Source: Cepaea nemoralis | Taxonomy: Eukaryota; Mollusca; Gastropoda; Stylommatophora; Helicidae | DNA length: 64,000 nt | NCBI GenBank assembly: GCA_014155875.1 | Contig: JACEFZ010021687.1 | Span: forward strand, 245,003-309,002 | Direction: 5' to 3' | Shown: piece after piece, positions 41,990 through 54,030 of the stretch | Layout of the letters: each line of letters begins with the position of its first letter | Position numbering within the stretch: the stretch's first letter is position 1 | Program-made: the position numbers and the translations under genes | Notes under the pieces: generated by a model | Seen by the model: the letters and a program-made list of their open reading frames with translations, nothing else | Databases searched by the model: none | Told to the model about the DNA's origin: nothing

Positions 41990-42800
41990 TACCACAACAA
42001 AGTCAAGAAAACAACAACAACAAAAGAGATACAAACATTGCCACCCCCAGTTATGTATACTAATTTGTGGATATGTTGCCACTACACCACACCAAATTAT
42101 ACTACTGCCCATCCTACAATTCTCCACATTACTCGCTACGACAATGTATTTAACATCAGAACCTGCCCTATCGAACAACACATAACCAACAATTTACACT
42201 GACAGGGCACATATTTTTGCTCCTCCTCTATCCAAATGCAGCCCTAGACAAGTTCATTATGGCAGTCCCATAACCAGACATATCCGCACAGCACGGATCT
42301 GCACTCGGTCTTAGTTCTGGCATATTGATCTGTGTTGATATTGCATGCAGATTTTTTTGACAAGTCTACTGGCCAAATCGAGATACATAGAGGCGGTGTG
42401 TGCTGAAAATCGATGCAATTTGGCCGCAGGCCACAATCTTCTTTTGAAACTTAGAAAAATATTAATAAAGAAAAATATCTCTCCAGGCTGTTTATTAATT
42501 TCGTATTTTCTGTTTTTGTAATATTAAAAGAAATGTAAACCCACACTAATGTGATATCTGTATCCCGTTTGCAAATTATGCACACCGTTATCAACAATTT
42601 TTGGGCAAGATTTGAGGTCCCTGAATATGCAAGAGAATTGCATTAGCAGGTATTGATTTGCTTCCATAGATGCAGAGGAAAGAGATAGAGATTAAACAAC
42701 ACGCCAGACAATATACAAATTGAATGTAGTAAAGACCAAGAGGAGATTCGAACATGCCTCTTACAAGTGATGACATCGGCTCGCTCTAGGAACAAGTGTA
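41990..42800. other. No recognisable gene
   Basis: No motif, SINE head or tandem repeat was found. ORFs are of 61-103 codons and continue the adjoining microsatellite or are unremarkable. Confidence 0.45.
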
Positions 42801-42930
42801 CTCTACATACCGCTAACTTGACACCCTTCTACATACCGCTAACTTAACACCCTTCTATAGACGCTAACTTAACACCCTTCTACATACCGCTAACTTGACA
42901 CCCTTCTACATATCGCTAACTAGACACCCA
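42801..42930. repeat. 25/26-bp satellite, short array (5 units)
   Basis: Units of CTAACTTAACACCCTTCTAC followed by ATACCG (26 bp) or AGACG (25 bp). Same units as the main array at 43828-46045. Confidence 0.95.
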
Positions 42931-43800
42931 TTACAACGGTGTTTTCATTAGCCAGGCCTATCAATCACCTGAAACCACAACTATGACATCAGAGTGGCCT
43001 TTAATCTCTGTTTGCTTCCTCTTCTTCTAAGAATTCTGATCAATACCTGTATACTTAATTCTCGGGCTATATGTGTAGCCTACATTAGAGACAATCAATC
43101 ACACCTCTTCTGTAAATGTTCGTAATATATTAATTCCAATATTATAACCCTATGAGGGTTGTTGGAGGGAAGTGGATATCATGCTTGCTTTTAGGTGGGG
43201 TGGTCACGGGGTTACAAATCGCATCCATGTGGATTTTTAGGATTGACCTTTTCTCCAAGGTCGATTCAGCTGAAATCAGGAAATATCAGGACATTTGTGG
43301 GGGAATAAAGGCGACAGGGGTGATACTGACCACAATACCTCTTAGTTGCTGACTGATTTATTTAAAAAAATACGGGGCTAGCACTGCAAGTCCAGGTCGG
43401 TTGTATTCGTGTAAAACAATTTCTGTTTTGTTTCCATTTTGCCATGACCCCTACCCCGTTCAACATCAAGGAGAAGTTATATTAGGATCCATCACCGGCT
43501 CAGAATGATAGTATTAGAGTTCAATACGAGTGTTGATTATTTAACTTTTGCTAATTAACATACATGAGAATCATGGTATTGTTTCAATGTCTGGATACAG
43601 AAACTGTCAATGTTCTATTGTTGTGTGGATGATATACCTTGCTAATGACGTCAATGTCTGGATACAGACTCTGTCAATGTTCTATTGTTGTGTGGATGAT
43701 ATACCTTGCTAATGACGATACTTTTTAAGGAGTGGTAATTTTGTGTCTAGCATCTTGTACACAGCGAGACCGTGGTGTTATTTGGGTAGGTTCGAATCAC
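42916..43800. repeat. 885-bp flanking direct repeat, copy 1 (contains an S5 SINE)
   Basis: Aligns with 46031-46915 over 885 bp with few differences. It begins at the last satellite unit (CTAACTAGACACCCATTACA) and ends at GGTTCGAATCAC. Inside lie an S5 SINE body (43150-43410) and a two-fold 65-bp repeat carrying CAATGTCTGGATACAGAA (43590-43720). Confidence 0.95.
43150..43410 (+). mobile_element. S5 SINE within the 885-bp repeat
   Basis: Contains TTCTCCAAGGTCGATTCAGC, GGCGACAGGGGTGATACTGA and CCACAATACC, matching the bodies of other S5 copies (50415-50650, 55560-55790, 60840-61000). A short ORF over it is incidental. Confidence 0.65.
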
Positions 43801-43827
43801 GATGGGACCCTAAAAACCCTTTAAAAA

Positions 43828-46045
43828 ACTAACACCCTTCTACATACCGCTAACTTGACACCCTTCTACATACCGCTAACTTAACACCCTTCTACAGACC
43901 GCTAACTTGACACCCTTCTACAGACGCTAACTTAACACCCTTCTACAGACGCTAACTTGACACCCTTCTACATACCGCTAACTTAACACCCTTCTACAGA
44001 CGCTAACTTAACACCCTTCTACATACCGCTAACTTAACACCCTTCTACAGACGCTAACTTAACACCCTTCTACAGACCGCTAACTTAACACCCTTCTACA
44101 GACGCTAACTTAACACCCTTCTACATACCGCTAACTTAACACCCTTCTACATACCGCTAACTTAACACCCTTCTACATACCGCTAACTTAACACCCTTCT
44201 ACAGACGCTAACTTAACACCCTTCTACATACCGCTAACTTGACACCCTTCTACATACCGCTAACTTAACACCCTTCTACAGACCGCTAACTTGACACCCT
44301 TCTACAGACGCTAACTTAACACCCTTCTACAGACGCTAACTTGACACCCTTCTACATACCGCTAACTTAACACCCTTCTACAGACGCTAACTTAACACCC
44401 TTCTACATACCGCTAACTTGACACCCTTCTACATACCGCTAACTTAACACCCTTCTACAGACGCTAACCTGACACCCTTCTACATACCGCTAACTTAACA
44501 CCCTTCTACAGACGCTAACTTAACACCCTTCTACATACCGCTAACTTAACACCCTTCTACAGACGCTAACTTGACACCCTTCTACATACCGCTAACTTAA
44601 CACCCTTCTACAGACCGCTAACTTAACACCCTTCTACATACCGCTAACTTAACACCCTTCTACAGACGCTAACTTAACACCCTTCTACATACCGCTAACT
44701 TGACACCCTTCTACATACCGCTAACTTAACACCCTTCTACAGACGCTAACTTGACACCCTTCTACATACCGCTAACTTAACACCCTTCTACAGACGCTAA
44801 CTTAACACCCTTCTACATACCGCTAACTTGACACCCTTCTACATACCGCTAACTTAACACCCTTCTACAGACCGCTAACTTGACACCCTTCTACAGACGC
44901 TAACTTAACACCCTTCTACAGACGCTAACTTGACACCCTTCTACATACCGCTAACTTAACACCCTTCTACAGACGCTAACTTAACACCCTTCTACATACC
45001 GCTAACTTAACACCCTTCTACAGACGCTAACTTAACACCCTTCTACAGACCGCTAACTTAACACCCTTCTACAGACGCTAACTTAACACCCTTCTACATA
45101 CCGCTAACTTAACACCCTTCTACATACCGCTAACTTAACACCCTTCTACATACCGCTAACTTAACACCCTTCTACAGACGCTAACTTAACACCCTTCTAC
45201 ATACCGCTAACTTAACACCCTTCTACATACCGCTAACTTAACACCCTTCTACATACCGCTAACTTAACACCCTTCTACAGACTCTAACTTAACACCCTTC
45301 TACAGACCGCTAACTTAACACCCTTCTACATACAGCTAACTTAACACCCTTCTACATACCGCTAACTTAACACCCTTCTACATACCGCTAACTTAACACC
45401 CTTCTACAGACGCTAACTTGACACCCTTCTACATACCGCTAACTTAACACCCTTCTACAGACGCTAACTTAACACCCTTCTACAGACCGCTAACTTGACA
45501 CCCTTCTACATACCGCTAACTTATCACCCTTCTACAGACGCTAACTTAACACCCTTCTACATACCGCTAACTTGACACCCTTCTACATACCGCTAACTTG
45601 ACACCCTTCTACAGACCGCTAACGTGACACCCTTCTACATACCGCTAACTTAACACCCTTCTACAGACGCTAACTTAACACCCTTCTACAGACCGCTAAC
45701 TTGACACCCTTCTACATACCGCTAACTTAACACCCTTCTACATACCGCTAACTTGACATCCTTCTACAGACCGCTAACTTAACACCCTTCTACAGACGCT
45801 AACTTAACACCCTTCTACAGACCGCTAACTTAACACCCTTCTACATACCGCTAACTTAACACCCTTCTACAGACGCTAACTTAACACCCTTCTACAGACC
45901 GCTAACTTGACACCCTGCTACATACCGCTAACTTAACACCCTTCTACATACCGCTAACTTAACACCCTTCTACAGACGCTAACTTAACACCCTTCTACAT
46001 ACCGCTAACTTGACACCCTGCTACATACCGCTAACTAGACACCCA
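43828..46045. repeat. 25/26-bp satellite, main array (about 86 units) with higher-order structure
   Basis: Three unit endings alternate (ATACCG, AGACCG, AGACG), each with TAACAC or TGACAC. The order of variants is itself repeated: the run beginning near 43838 recurs at about 44225 and at about 44817, in the latter case for some 350 bp. This implies multi-unit duplication. There are no unique spacers, so it is not a CRISPR array. There is no ORF. Confidence 0.97.
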
Positions 46046-46915
46046 TTACAACGGTGTTTTCATTAGCCAGGCCTATCAATCACCTGAAACCACAATTATG
46101 ACATCAGAGTGGCCTTTAATCTCTGTTTGCTTCCTCTTCTTCTAAGAATTCTGATCAATACCTGTATACTTAATTCTCGGGCTATATGTGTAGCCTACAT
46201 TAGAGACAATCAATCACACCTCTTCTGTAAATGTTCGTAATATATTAATTCCAATATTATAACCCTATGAGGGTTGTTGGAGGGAAGTGGATATCATGCT
46301 TGCTTTTAGGTGGGGTGGTCACGGGGTTACAAATCGCATCGATGTGGATTTTTAGGATTGACCTTTTCTCCAAGGTCGTTACAGCTGAAATCAGGAAATA
46401 TCAGGACATTTGTGGGGGAATAAAGGCGACAGGGGTGATACTGACCACAATACCTCTTAATTGCTGACTTATTTATTTTAAAAAATGCGGGGCTAGCACT
46501 GCAAGTCCAGGTCGGTTGTATTCGTGTAAAAAAATTTCTGTTTTGTTTCGATTTTGCCATGACCCAAACCCCGTTCAACATCAAGGAGAAGTTATAGTAG
46601 GATCCATCACCGGCTCAGAATGATAGTATTAGAGTCCAATGCGTGTGGTGATTATTTAACTTTTGCTAATTAACATACATGAGAATCATGGTGTTGTTTC
46701 AATGTCTGGATACAGACTCTGTCAATGTTTTATTGTTGTGTGGATGATATACCTTGCTAATGACGTCAATGTCTGGATACAGACTCTGTCAATGTTCTAT
46801 TGTTGTGTGGATGATATACCTTGCTAATGACGATATTTGTTAAGGAGTGGTAATTTTGTGTCTAGCATCTTGTACACAGCGAGACCGTGGCGTTATTTGG
46901 GTAGGTTCGAATCAC
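46031..46915. repeat. 885-bp flanking direct repeat, copy 2
   Basis: Second copy of the segment at 42916-43800. It carries the same S5 SINE (46265-46520) and the same internal 65-bp double repeat. Differences from copy 1 include 43624 versus 46730 (CTATTG/TTATTG). After 46915 the sequences diverge. Confidence 0.95.
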
Positions 46916-47465
46916 AATGTGCTTGCAATAGCTTTTAATTGTTATAGTATCTCTAAATATGTGTCCTGTAATAGTTATCTGTTACCTCTGTACTGCGATA
47001 GGGAAGACTTCCTCCGCCCCCCCCCCCACCTCCCCTCGTTCCCCCCCCCCCTTTTTAAATTAAGCTCCAGACATTTTTTTCCTTTTTAAATGAAAGACTG
47101 CTAGTGAAGGAAATGGTCATATCACCTCGTATATTGTAACTTGTTACATGTAGGCACGCTAAAAGTCCCCCAGAGTTTGAGAAATGCCATTATGTCCTAT
47201 GGAAAATCCCAAATGCACTTACACTGGGTCGAGGATGGGAGACACACCCGGCGTACAAATAGCAGCGCTGGGAACCGAGTAACCGCCACGATGAGCGGAC
47301 AATTGTAGAGCTGAGCAGAGAGAGGAACTTCCCTGCCATGAGAGCCGGACCTACTGCACATGAAGGCAGTGGTACAAGACACGGTGTTGATGTGGAAGAT
47401 AAGGGAAACTACCACTTTATCTTACTGAATTTGTGTGACAAGTGGTAGGACATCTTTGTTAGGAA
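46916..47465. other. No recognisable gene; poly-C tracts
   Basis: C-runs at 47017-47028 and 47041-47051. ORFs are without family resemblance. Confidence 0.45.
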
Positions 47466-47469
47466 GTCT

Positions 47470-47735
47470 TTGATAGGACGTTATTGTTAGGACGTCTTTG
47501 TTATGACGTCTTTGTTAGGACGTCTTTGTTAGGACGTTTTTATTAGGACGTCTTTTTCTGACATCTTTGTTAGGACGTCTTTGTTAGGATATCTTTGTTA
47601 ATTTGTTAAGACGTCTTTGTTAGAACATCTTTGTTAGGACATCTTTGTTATGGCGTCTTTGTTAGGACATCTTTTTTAGGACATCTTTTTCTGACATCTT
47701 TGTTAGGACGTCTTTTGTTGGGACGTCCTTGTCAC
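47470..47735. repeat. 14-bp minisatellite, about 19 units
   Basis: Unit GTTAGGACGTCTTT with variants GTTAGGACATCTTT, CTGACATCTTT and GTTATGACGTCTTT. Not telomeric. Confidence 0.92.
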
Positions 47736-47809
47736 CAAGTTTTAAGATAAGGATGAGCAGCTCCCTTCCACCTGACTTTTCCTTCCTGCTACTTTACATG
47801 AAATTGTGA

Positions 47810-48025
47810 ATAACTATCTACTAGCATATTTGACACGATTGGGTGGAACCCACGGTCATGCTGGTAAGGAAACTCATCCTGCCAGGCTTCGAGGCGGAAT
47901 GACAATCCCAGGTTTATTTTCTTGGCAATGTTACGTTCGGTAGTTTGCCACTGCTTTCTGCGCGAGAAGTCAACGGTTGAGTCCAACTGGCAGTTGTGTG
48001 GAATGAAAACTAGTGTAATGATAAT
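47810..48025 (-). mobile_element. Eroded S3/S4-type SINE
   Basis: CTTGGCAATGTTACGTTCGG and AGTTTGCCACTGCTTTCTG are the reverse complement of the S3/S4 shared domain. The tRNA head is not clear. Confidence 0.55.
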
Positions 48026-48240
48026 ATGGGGCACTAACCACTATGCCTCATGACATCTTAAAGATCTTATTAGAGTAATATTTAACAGTTATAATGTGTT
48101 TAAAGTCTTTATATATTCATACCCTTATAGATGCAAGTCTTCGTTCAGGATGCATACAATATGATTACCGATGTATGGGACTTAGGAGTTAAAACCAACC
48201 AAACCAAACCAACGTGATATTAAAGAAGATGGGGAGGGAA

Positions 48241-48440
<200 letters not shown>

Positions 48441-48616
48441 GAGAACAGACCATCATATACATATTGTACTCACCTATGAGAATTTCGGAAAACTTTAGAA
48501 AATAGATGAGCAAGAATAAGTGCACAATACAACACGTGTGTTTTCCACCTTATAGCCTAGGCTTTCACCCAACCATACAGTATTATTTTTTGTCATAATT
48601 ACGTTTCCTTATGAAC

Positions 48617-48639
48617 GCACACACACAAACACACACACA

Positions 48640-48695
<56 letters not shown>
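48617..48695. repeat. (CA)n microsatellite
   Basis: (AC)n with AAAC interruptions. Confidence 0.97.
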
Positions 48696-48697
<2 letters not shown>

Positions 48698-48854
48698 CAA
48701 TTGGGCTTTCATGTGACTTGAATCACAGAACCAAACGTTTGTATACTAAGAGATTCAATTCAGTGTTGAGGAAGGGGAGGATATGAACACCTATGAACTT
48801 GTCCGGAGTGCAAGAATGATACCCCAATAACTAACTAACACAGACAAAAACGCA

Positions 48855-48923
48855 CATATGCACACTTTCAAACACATGCACACTTGCACACACACACATA
48901 CTTGCACATACACATGCATACTT

Positions 48924-48965
<42 letters not shown>

Positions 48966-49015
48966 ACACACAAGCACACTTGTACAGACATGCACATTTA
49001 CACACACAGATGCAC
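48855..49015. repeat. (CA)n-rich stretch
   Basis: CACACTTGCACACA-type 10-14-bp units with a pure (CA)n core at 48926-48962. Confidence 0.93.
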
Positions 49016-49131
49016 ACTTAAAATGCCAAACAAGGGCACGTCTGGAAACCGCACAGTGTAATCGAACCACAGACCACCACCCTAGTAAGCCCTATGCTCT
49101 GTTTATCTCTCGCACCATTGACTGTCTATAG

Positions 49132-49547
49132 CAGTGCTTTCAACCATTTTTGGCCCTTTGCACCCTACACCGTATGTTCAGAACGTCATCCCCCCTTTCG
49201 TATTTCCTCCCTATAAATTCCCCCCTCCCATTTTCAATACATAATATACGTAACATTGGAAGCTAAATTTAATAACACATACTAGATCAAGTCTAGACGT
49301 CTATATAAAACGTGATTTGCGAGTCTACTTAGGTTACAAAACGAATTTCAGAAGGGCGAGAAGTATAGAACCGTAAAGTATGGAGGGGAAAACCGTAATG
49401 ACGTAATCGGTTCTTGTATTGATGCGATCTTGAAATAATCTTAATTTCCCCCCCCCCCCCCCCCACCCTCCATGGAAAACCTAAAATGTCACCATGTGGG
49501 GGGAGGGAGGGGGGAAGAGAGAATTCCCAACAGGTTGAGAACCACTG
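49132..49547. mobile_element. hAT MITE, copy 2 (family H1)
   Basis: TIRs CAGTGCTTTCAACC and, inverted, CAGTGGTTCTCAACC. Exact 8-bp duplication GTCTATAG at 49124-49131 and 49548-49555. The body aligns with 36419-36777 (GTCTAGACGTCYAYATAAAA, TAATCGGTTCTTGTATT). It contains G- and C-runs near the right end. Confidence 0.94.
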
Positions 49548-49587
49548 GTCTATAGTTTAATAGCTGTGTATCTATAATTGAGTTGTA

Positions 49588-50147
49588 CGAGGGGGTTTCA
49601 AATTAAAATCTTAATTATTTTGTAAGACAAATTTATGTGAAAGGAAAGAACAACTGCATCATTTCTCGATGTAATCACCACTGAATTCAATGCAAGTCCT
49701 CCAGCACCGATAAAGTGCTTGGATTCCTGTAGAAACAAATTCTCTAGGCCGCGTGAGTAACCACTCATGCACCACTTACTGTACGTCTTCATCGTACTGA
49801 ACAGTTGTGAAACTGCCTACTCAACTCCTAAACTTGCTGGTCTGACAGGCATCACCATATTGGACCTTCATTCGCTGAAGACTTTCTATAGGTTTCACCC
49901 CTTCACTGATCTTTTTTTCTTAAACGGATAACAGAATCCAGCTCGTATTTGGTGCATGTCAAAAGGGGGGAGGGGGTGGCCATCTTTAAACTGTCCTTGT
50001 GATGTCACAATGTTCGTCTGCACCGTGATGTCACGTGCTTAACCCTCTTGACATCCTTAACAAATATATTGACAGGTTACAAGACAATGACGTGGTTACT
50101 GTAATTTATATCACACTTTTAAGGTTTTCATTTGAAATCCCCTCATT
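49588..50147 (-). mobile_element. Mariner element, internal-deletion derivative
   Basis: TIRs GAGGGGGTTTCAAATTAAAA (49588 side) and, inverted, GAGGGGATTTCAAATGAAAA (50145 side), with TA next to both ends. The minus strand near 49790-49660 encodes the transposase C-terminus: LLTRPREFVSTGIQALYRCW, then RTCIEFSGDYIEK and a stop. That matches the usual '...C(I/L)...GDYVEK' end of mariner transposases. The catalytic domain is missing from the remaining body. Confidence 0.8.
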
Positions 50148-50164
50148 TATGCATAATAAATACA

Positions 50165-50395
50165 TGCTTGCTCTGTGGCGAGGGGTTTACGGATGCAATT
50201 CATAATCCCGCATACGGCGTTCGAAACAGCTGCGGGAGATTTAGAAGCTGGCCGTCTTACATTGGTTTCCATACAATGGTATGAGTGCCGGTCGTTCACA
50301 AAGCAATGGCAAACTACTGAACGTAAACTTTCCCAGGAATCAGAAACCGCCCCAAAAATTGCTGGATTTGACTGCGACGTCCTGTAATATATATT
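50165..50395 (+). mobile_element. S3 SINE
   Basis: GCTCTGTGGCGAGGGGTTTA, GGATGCAATTCATAATCCCG, then CGTTCGAAACAGCTGCGGG. TTCACAAAGCAATGGCAAAC follows, and the end is GACGTCCTGTAATAT. Confidence 0.88.
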
Positions 50396-50414
50396 AAACT
50401 AACTTAATCTGCAG

Positions 50415-50650
50415 GAAGTCGTGGTATTGTGGTGAATAGTAACCCGCCTTCCGCCCCGGTGGTCGTGGGTTTCACCCGCATAGGGCCGGATTCGCATTTT
50501 ACAAAGAGTCCCTGGGCGCCCAGATCCTAACATGGGTATCAAGAAATATTTTGGGAAGTAAAGGCAGCCGGTGTGGTCCTAACCACATCACACACCGTGC
50601 GCTGATTGGTCTATCAAAAATAGGGGCCTAACACCATATGTCCAATGTAC
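50415..50650 (+). mobile_element. S5 SINE
   Basis: Head GTCGTGGTATTGTGGTGAAT, then CCCGCCTTCCGCCCCGGTGG, with a B-box region GTGGGTTTCACCC. The body CAGCCGGTGTGGTCCTAACC and ACACACCGTGCGCTGATTGG, then TATCAAAAATAGGGGCC, are shared with other S5 copies. Confidence 0.78.
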
Positions 50651-51445
50651 ATTCAGGGGTGCAACAGGGGCTGTTACCGCTGTACTTTTTACAAAGTGCC
50701 TGCAGTACTAGATTGCTTCTCTATAACATCCTTCATACTTCTTCAGCAGTCCTAGTTATAACTGAAGTGATTAATTACAGTTAAACGGATCTCGCGTTTT
50801 AACCAAAGGTTAATTTAAATGTTTCTGCAGCGGAATTTGAGATAGCATACAAGATGATCAGTGGAAAGTTACGTGTATGTGATTAAATACAGTATAATTA
50901 CTTTCATACAGGCTTTATTTTTCAGCGTATCAAAAAGAATAATTAACATTCTCGACTTCCACAATTTATCTTGCAAATTTTCACTCATGTTCGTGTCTAT
51001 ACTTTGTGTGTTGTAAACATGTGTTTCAAATCTCCTTTACCTTCAACAATTTACGAATAAAGGGTTTTAATTCAATAGCGATCCTTTCACAGCAATTCAT
51101 GGATTGTTTCCCTTGTATAATAACACCTAAGTAAATTTTTTTTTTAAGTCCAAGGATTATTCTTCACATTTGAGGATAAAAACAGTTTTATTTACTCATT
51201 CAAGATCCACACATCTACGGATATATTCTTATCCATTATGCGCCGAGATGAGTGATGTTCGCCGCTATTAACAGCAACAACAACAAAAACAGACCAATCT
51301 AATTTTGTGGATGAAAAAGAATGTTGAAAATATGTGTAAGAATTGCAATCGATCGCTCTTATCTAACAGGTCTCTGTAACAGGGCAATTACTTTACTTGC
51401 ATTTGTTCCTCAGTTCTGTCCAATGATTAAATATCTATGCAACTG
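50651..51445. other. No recognisable gene
   Basis: A/T-rich sequence. No ORF of note, no SINE head and no tandem repeat. Confidence 0.45.
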
Positions 51446-51449
51446 GACA

Positions 51450-51625
51450 CTCGCCTGCCGACCTGGGCGGATTCGGATTTTAGCAATGGCCTGGGCTCCC
51501 AGGTCGAGTCTGACTAACATGCGTACCAAGAATATCTTGGACAGTAAAGGTGATCGTTGTGATAATGCCCTTGTCACACACTGAGTGCCCATCGGTCTAT
51601 AAACATGTGGGTCTAGTTAGTTAGT
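51450..51625 (+). mobile_element. S5 SINE, 3' part
   Basis: CCTGGGCGGATTCGGATTTT, CTGGGCTCCCAGGTCGAG, then TGTGATAATGCCCTTGTCAC and GCCCATCGGTCTATAAAC match the S5 body. The head is lost. Confidence 0.65.
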
Positions 51626-52485
51626 CGCCTTTCCAACTTCACGGCAAAGTGCCACCCCCATAATGCTCTTCACTGCCCCATGTGAAAAGTGAAACAAACA
51701 GCATTACCCACAAGCACGCAGACAAGTACATGCATAAGGCCGCTGCCAGAATGCCGACACAGCAGTCCGTCACGAATATTTCAGTTCATCGTCAACAGAA
51801 GCAGCAGTCACTAAATCAGCAGCAGCCGCAAACATGTTACTGCATAATGCAAAGCTAGCCAGTTCAGCAACCGATCGCCGCAATTTTCTGAACGTGCAGT
51901 TCACCATACAATTACTCGGACAGATGTGAAAGCACTCAACACGAAATCTACAGCTTACATATGCGTCTAGCACCATATCTCAGGTGGGTCTTCAGATGTA
52001 TAAAGGTGTTCTTGACCTACTTGCACTATCTTGTTTACCACCAAAGTCTAACTAACTTACCTCATCACTTCCCGCTGTAAGCGCGGAAGATTTCTAGCGG
52101 GCAGTATTGTGAGGCCACCTACCCAGATAACCAGGCCAGGTAATTCATACAAATACCCAGTCTTGGGAAACATTTGAGCAAATAGAAATAGCATAAAAAA
52201 TCAATAAGTATTGATTGGCATGCGTGAAATCAGAAGCTACGATGTGTCTAGTTGTGGTGTTTCCAGCTGTAGTTGTTCCTTCAGCGAGGTACTGTTGTTA
52301 TTTGGTGATGGCATGCTCAAATCCCCGTGTGGTCACTATAGCTGTCAATGTTTATATTGTTTTTCATGTACTAAAATCTCTATTACATTCAGCTACTTCT
52401 ATGCGTGCCAATTAATACGTTAACTTCTTTCTCTTCTTAAACTAGATAGTATTCGGCCACTCCTAAGCTTTGCTGGCTGACTTCA
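51626..52485. other. No recognisable gene
   Basis: Short ORFs only, including two overlapping 66-70-codon frames near 52211-52423 with no recognisable motif. Confidence 0.45.
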
Positions 52486-52489
52486 GGTA

Positions 52490-52625
52490 GCCAGCCTTTT
52501 ACGCGCACGTGAGGCGCATTTAGCATATGGTGCTAGATGCTATTTATATAGACCAATCGGCTTTCCTAGACATTTCTTGGTACTAATTTTAGGCTGGGTA
52601 GAACTTGGATCAGTGTGGCATTGGA
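52490..52625 (-). mobile_element. S5 SINE fragment
   Basis: TATAGACCAATCGGCTTTCC and AGACATTTCTTGGTACTAA are the reverse complement of the S5 3' region (compare 50575-50625). Confidence 0.6.
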
Positions 52626-52899
52626 GATTATCTGTCCATAGCCTTCTGTCTAGTGTGCTACCAATTATTTCTGGTGCTCTTGTTCCTCCATAGCATGATG
52701 TAGATCTGTCCAGCATCTTCTATATTAGTCACCCCACATCCCCCGAGTCTCCTCTCCTTCTATGTGATGACATACACCTGATCCCATTCTCGTGACATAT
52801 CAAAAGAATATGGACTCTCTTTTTCGTATTAAGTGAACTACTTTCAAGATATGTTCATTGCACTTTCTATCCACCCGGTGCTCTCAACATTGTTTTAAA

Positions 52900-53005
52900 A
52901 GAAGGCTAGGCCCATGAAAGCAAATTCTCGCCTCGAAGGGGATTCGAACACACAATCATCAGGCCGGTAGACAAGCGTGCTAGCCACTGACCTACCGAGA
53001 CTATT
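52900..53005 (-). mobile_element. S6-type tRNA-derived SINE head
   Basis: Minus strand GTCTCGGTAGGTCAGTGGCT, then AGCACGCTTGTCTACCGG. The B-box TGTGTTCGAATCCCC (near 52930) is a near-consensus Pol III B-box. Confidence 0.72.
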
Positions 53006-53035
53006 TTACACATGCTCACATAAAATAATAAGTCG

Positions 53036-53790
53036 CGGGCGAAAGCATCGTGGTGCTCTTGCACACCAAGATACAAGCACTAGGGACACAGACAGAAATG
53101 TAACTGCACGATATGGACACCGAGATACAAGCACTAGGGACACAGAGAGGAATATCACTGCACGACATGGACACCGAGATACAAGCACTAGGGACACAGA
53201 GAGGAATATCACTGCACGACATGCACACCAAGATACAAGCACTAGGGACACAGACAGGAATATCACTGCACGACATGCACACCAAGATACAAGCACTAGG
53301 GACACAGACAGGAATATCACTGCACGACATGCACACCAAGAAACAAGCACTAGGGACACAGAGAGGAATGTAACTGCACGACATGGACACCGAGATACAA
53401 GCACTAGGGACAAAGAGAGGAATGTTACCGCACGGCACGCACACCAAGAAACAAGCACTAGAGACACAGAGCGGAAAATCACTGCACGACATGCACACCA
53501 AGAAACAAGCACTAGAGACACAGAGAGGAATATCATTGCACGACATGCACACCGAGATAGAAGCACTAGGAACACAGACAGGAATATCACTGCACGACAT
53601 GCACACCGAGATAGAAGCACTAGAGACACAGACAGGAATATCACTGCACGACATGCACACCGAGATACAAGCACTAGGGACACAGAGAGGAATGTTACTG
53701 CACGACTTGCACACCAAGATACAAGCACTAGGGACACAGAGTGGAATGTTACTGCACGACTTGCACACTAAGATACAAGCACTTAGAATT
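53036..53790. repeat. 54-bp minisatellite, 14 units
   Basis: The unit is ACATGCACACCAAGATACAA, then GCACTAGGGACACAGACAGG and AATATCACTGCACG. It is divisible by 3, so plus frames (264 and 156 codons) and minus frames (243-250 codons) stay open with an 18-residue period. These are by-products of the repeat. Unit order shows mosaic changes (CCGAGATA/CCAAGATA/CCAAGAAA; GACAGG/GAGAGG). Confidence 0.96.
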
Positions 53791-53847
53791 AGTTATGCAG
53801 GGCACATAATGAAACACACAGAAAACCACCAGATAGTGTCATGTCTG

Positions 53848-53990
53848 TTATAGGCAATCTTTGTTCAATAGTTTGCATTACTTACTGAATGGCGCACGCC
53901 TGAACCATCGAAATCGCGGCAAAGCGATCTGCTTCCAAATTGCCCACAGCTGATCTCGAACCTTCGACTCTGTACGACGGGAAAATTATG
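53848..53990 (-). mobile_element. S3-type SINE, eroded
   Basis: GTTATAGGCAATCTTTGTTC, then AATAGTTTGCATTACTTACT, followed by GATCTCGAACCTTCGAC. Reverse complement of the S3 layout with many changes. Confidence 0.55.
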
Positions 53991-54030
53991 AAACTGCGAG
54001 TCTCACTATCCTCCAAATCAAATTCTCTGG

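Noticed and set aside
43828..46045. Regular short repeats that might look like a CRISPR array
   Set aside because: Units are directly head to tail with no unique spacers, and the setting is a eukaryotic repeat landscape.
42801..46915. 885-bp repeats as LTRs of an element with a satellite interior
   Set aside because: The repeats begin and end without TG...CA and without a target duplication, and the left array lies outside the pair. Tandem module duplication explains it better.
47470..47735. Interstitial telomere-like repeat
   Set aside because: The unit GTTAGGACGTCTTT contains TTAGG only once per 14 bp and is not a telomere repeat array.
52211..52423. Cys-rich 66-70-codon ORFs as a small secreted peptide
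   Set aside because: Two overlapping frames are equally open, Cys spacing is irregular and no clear signal peptide was seen.
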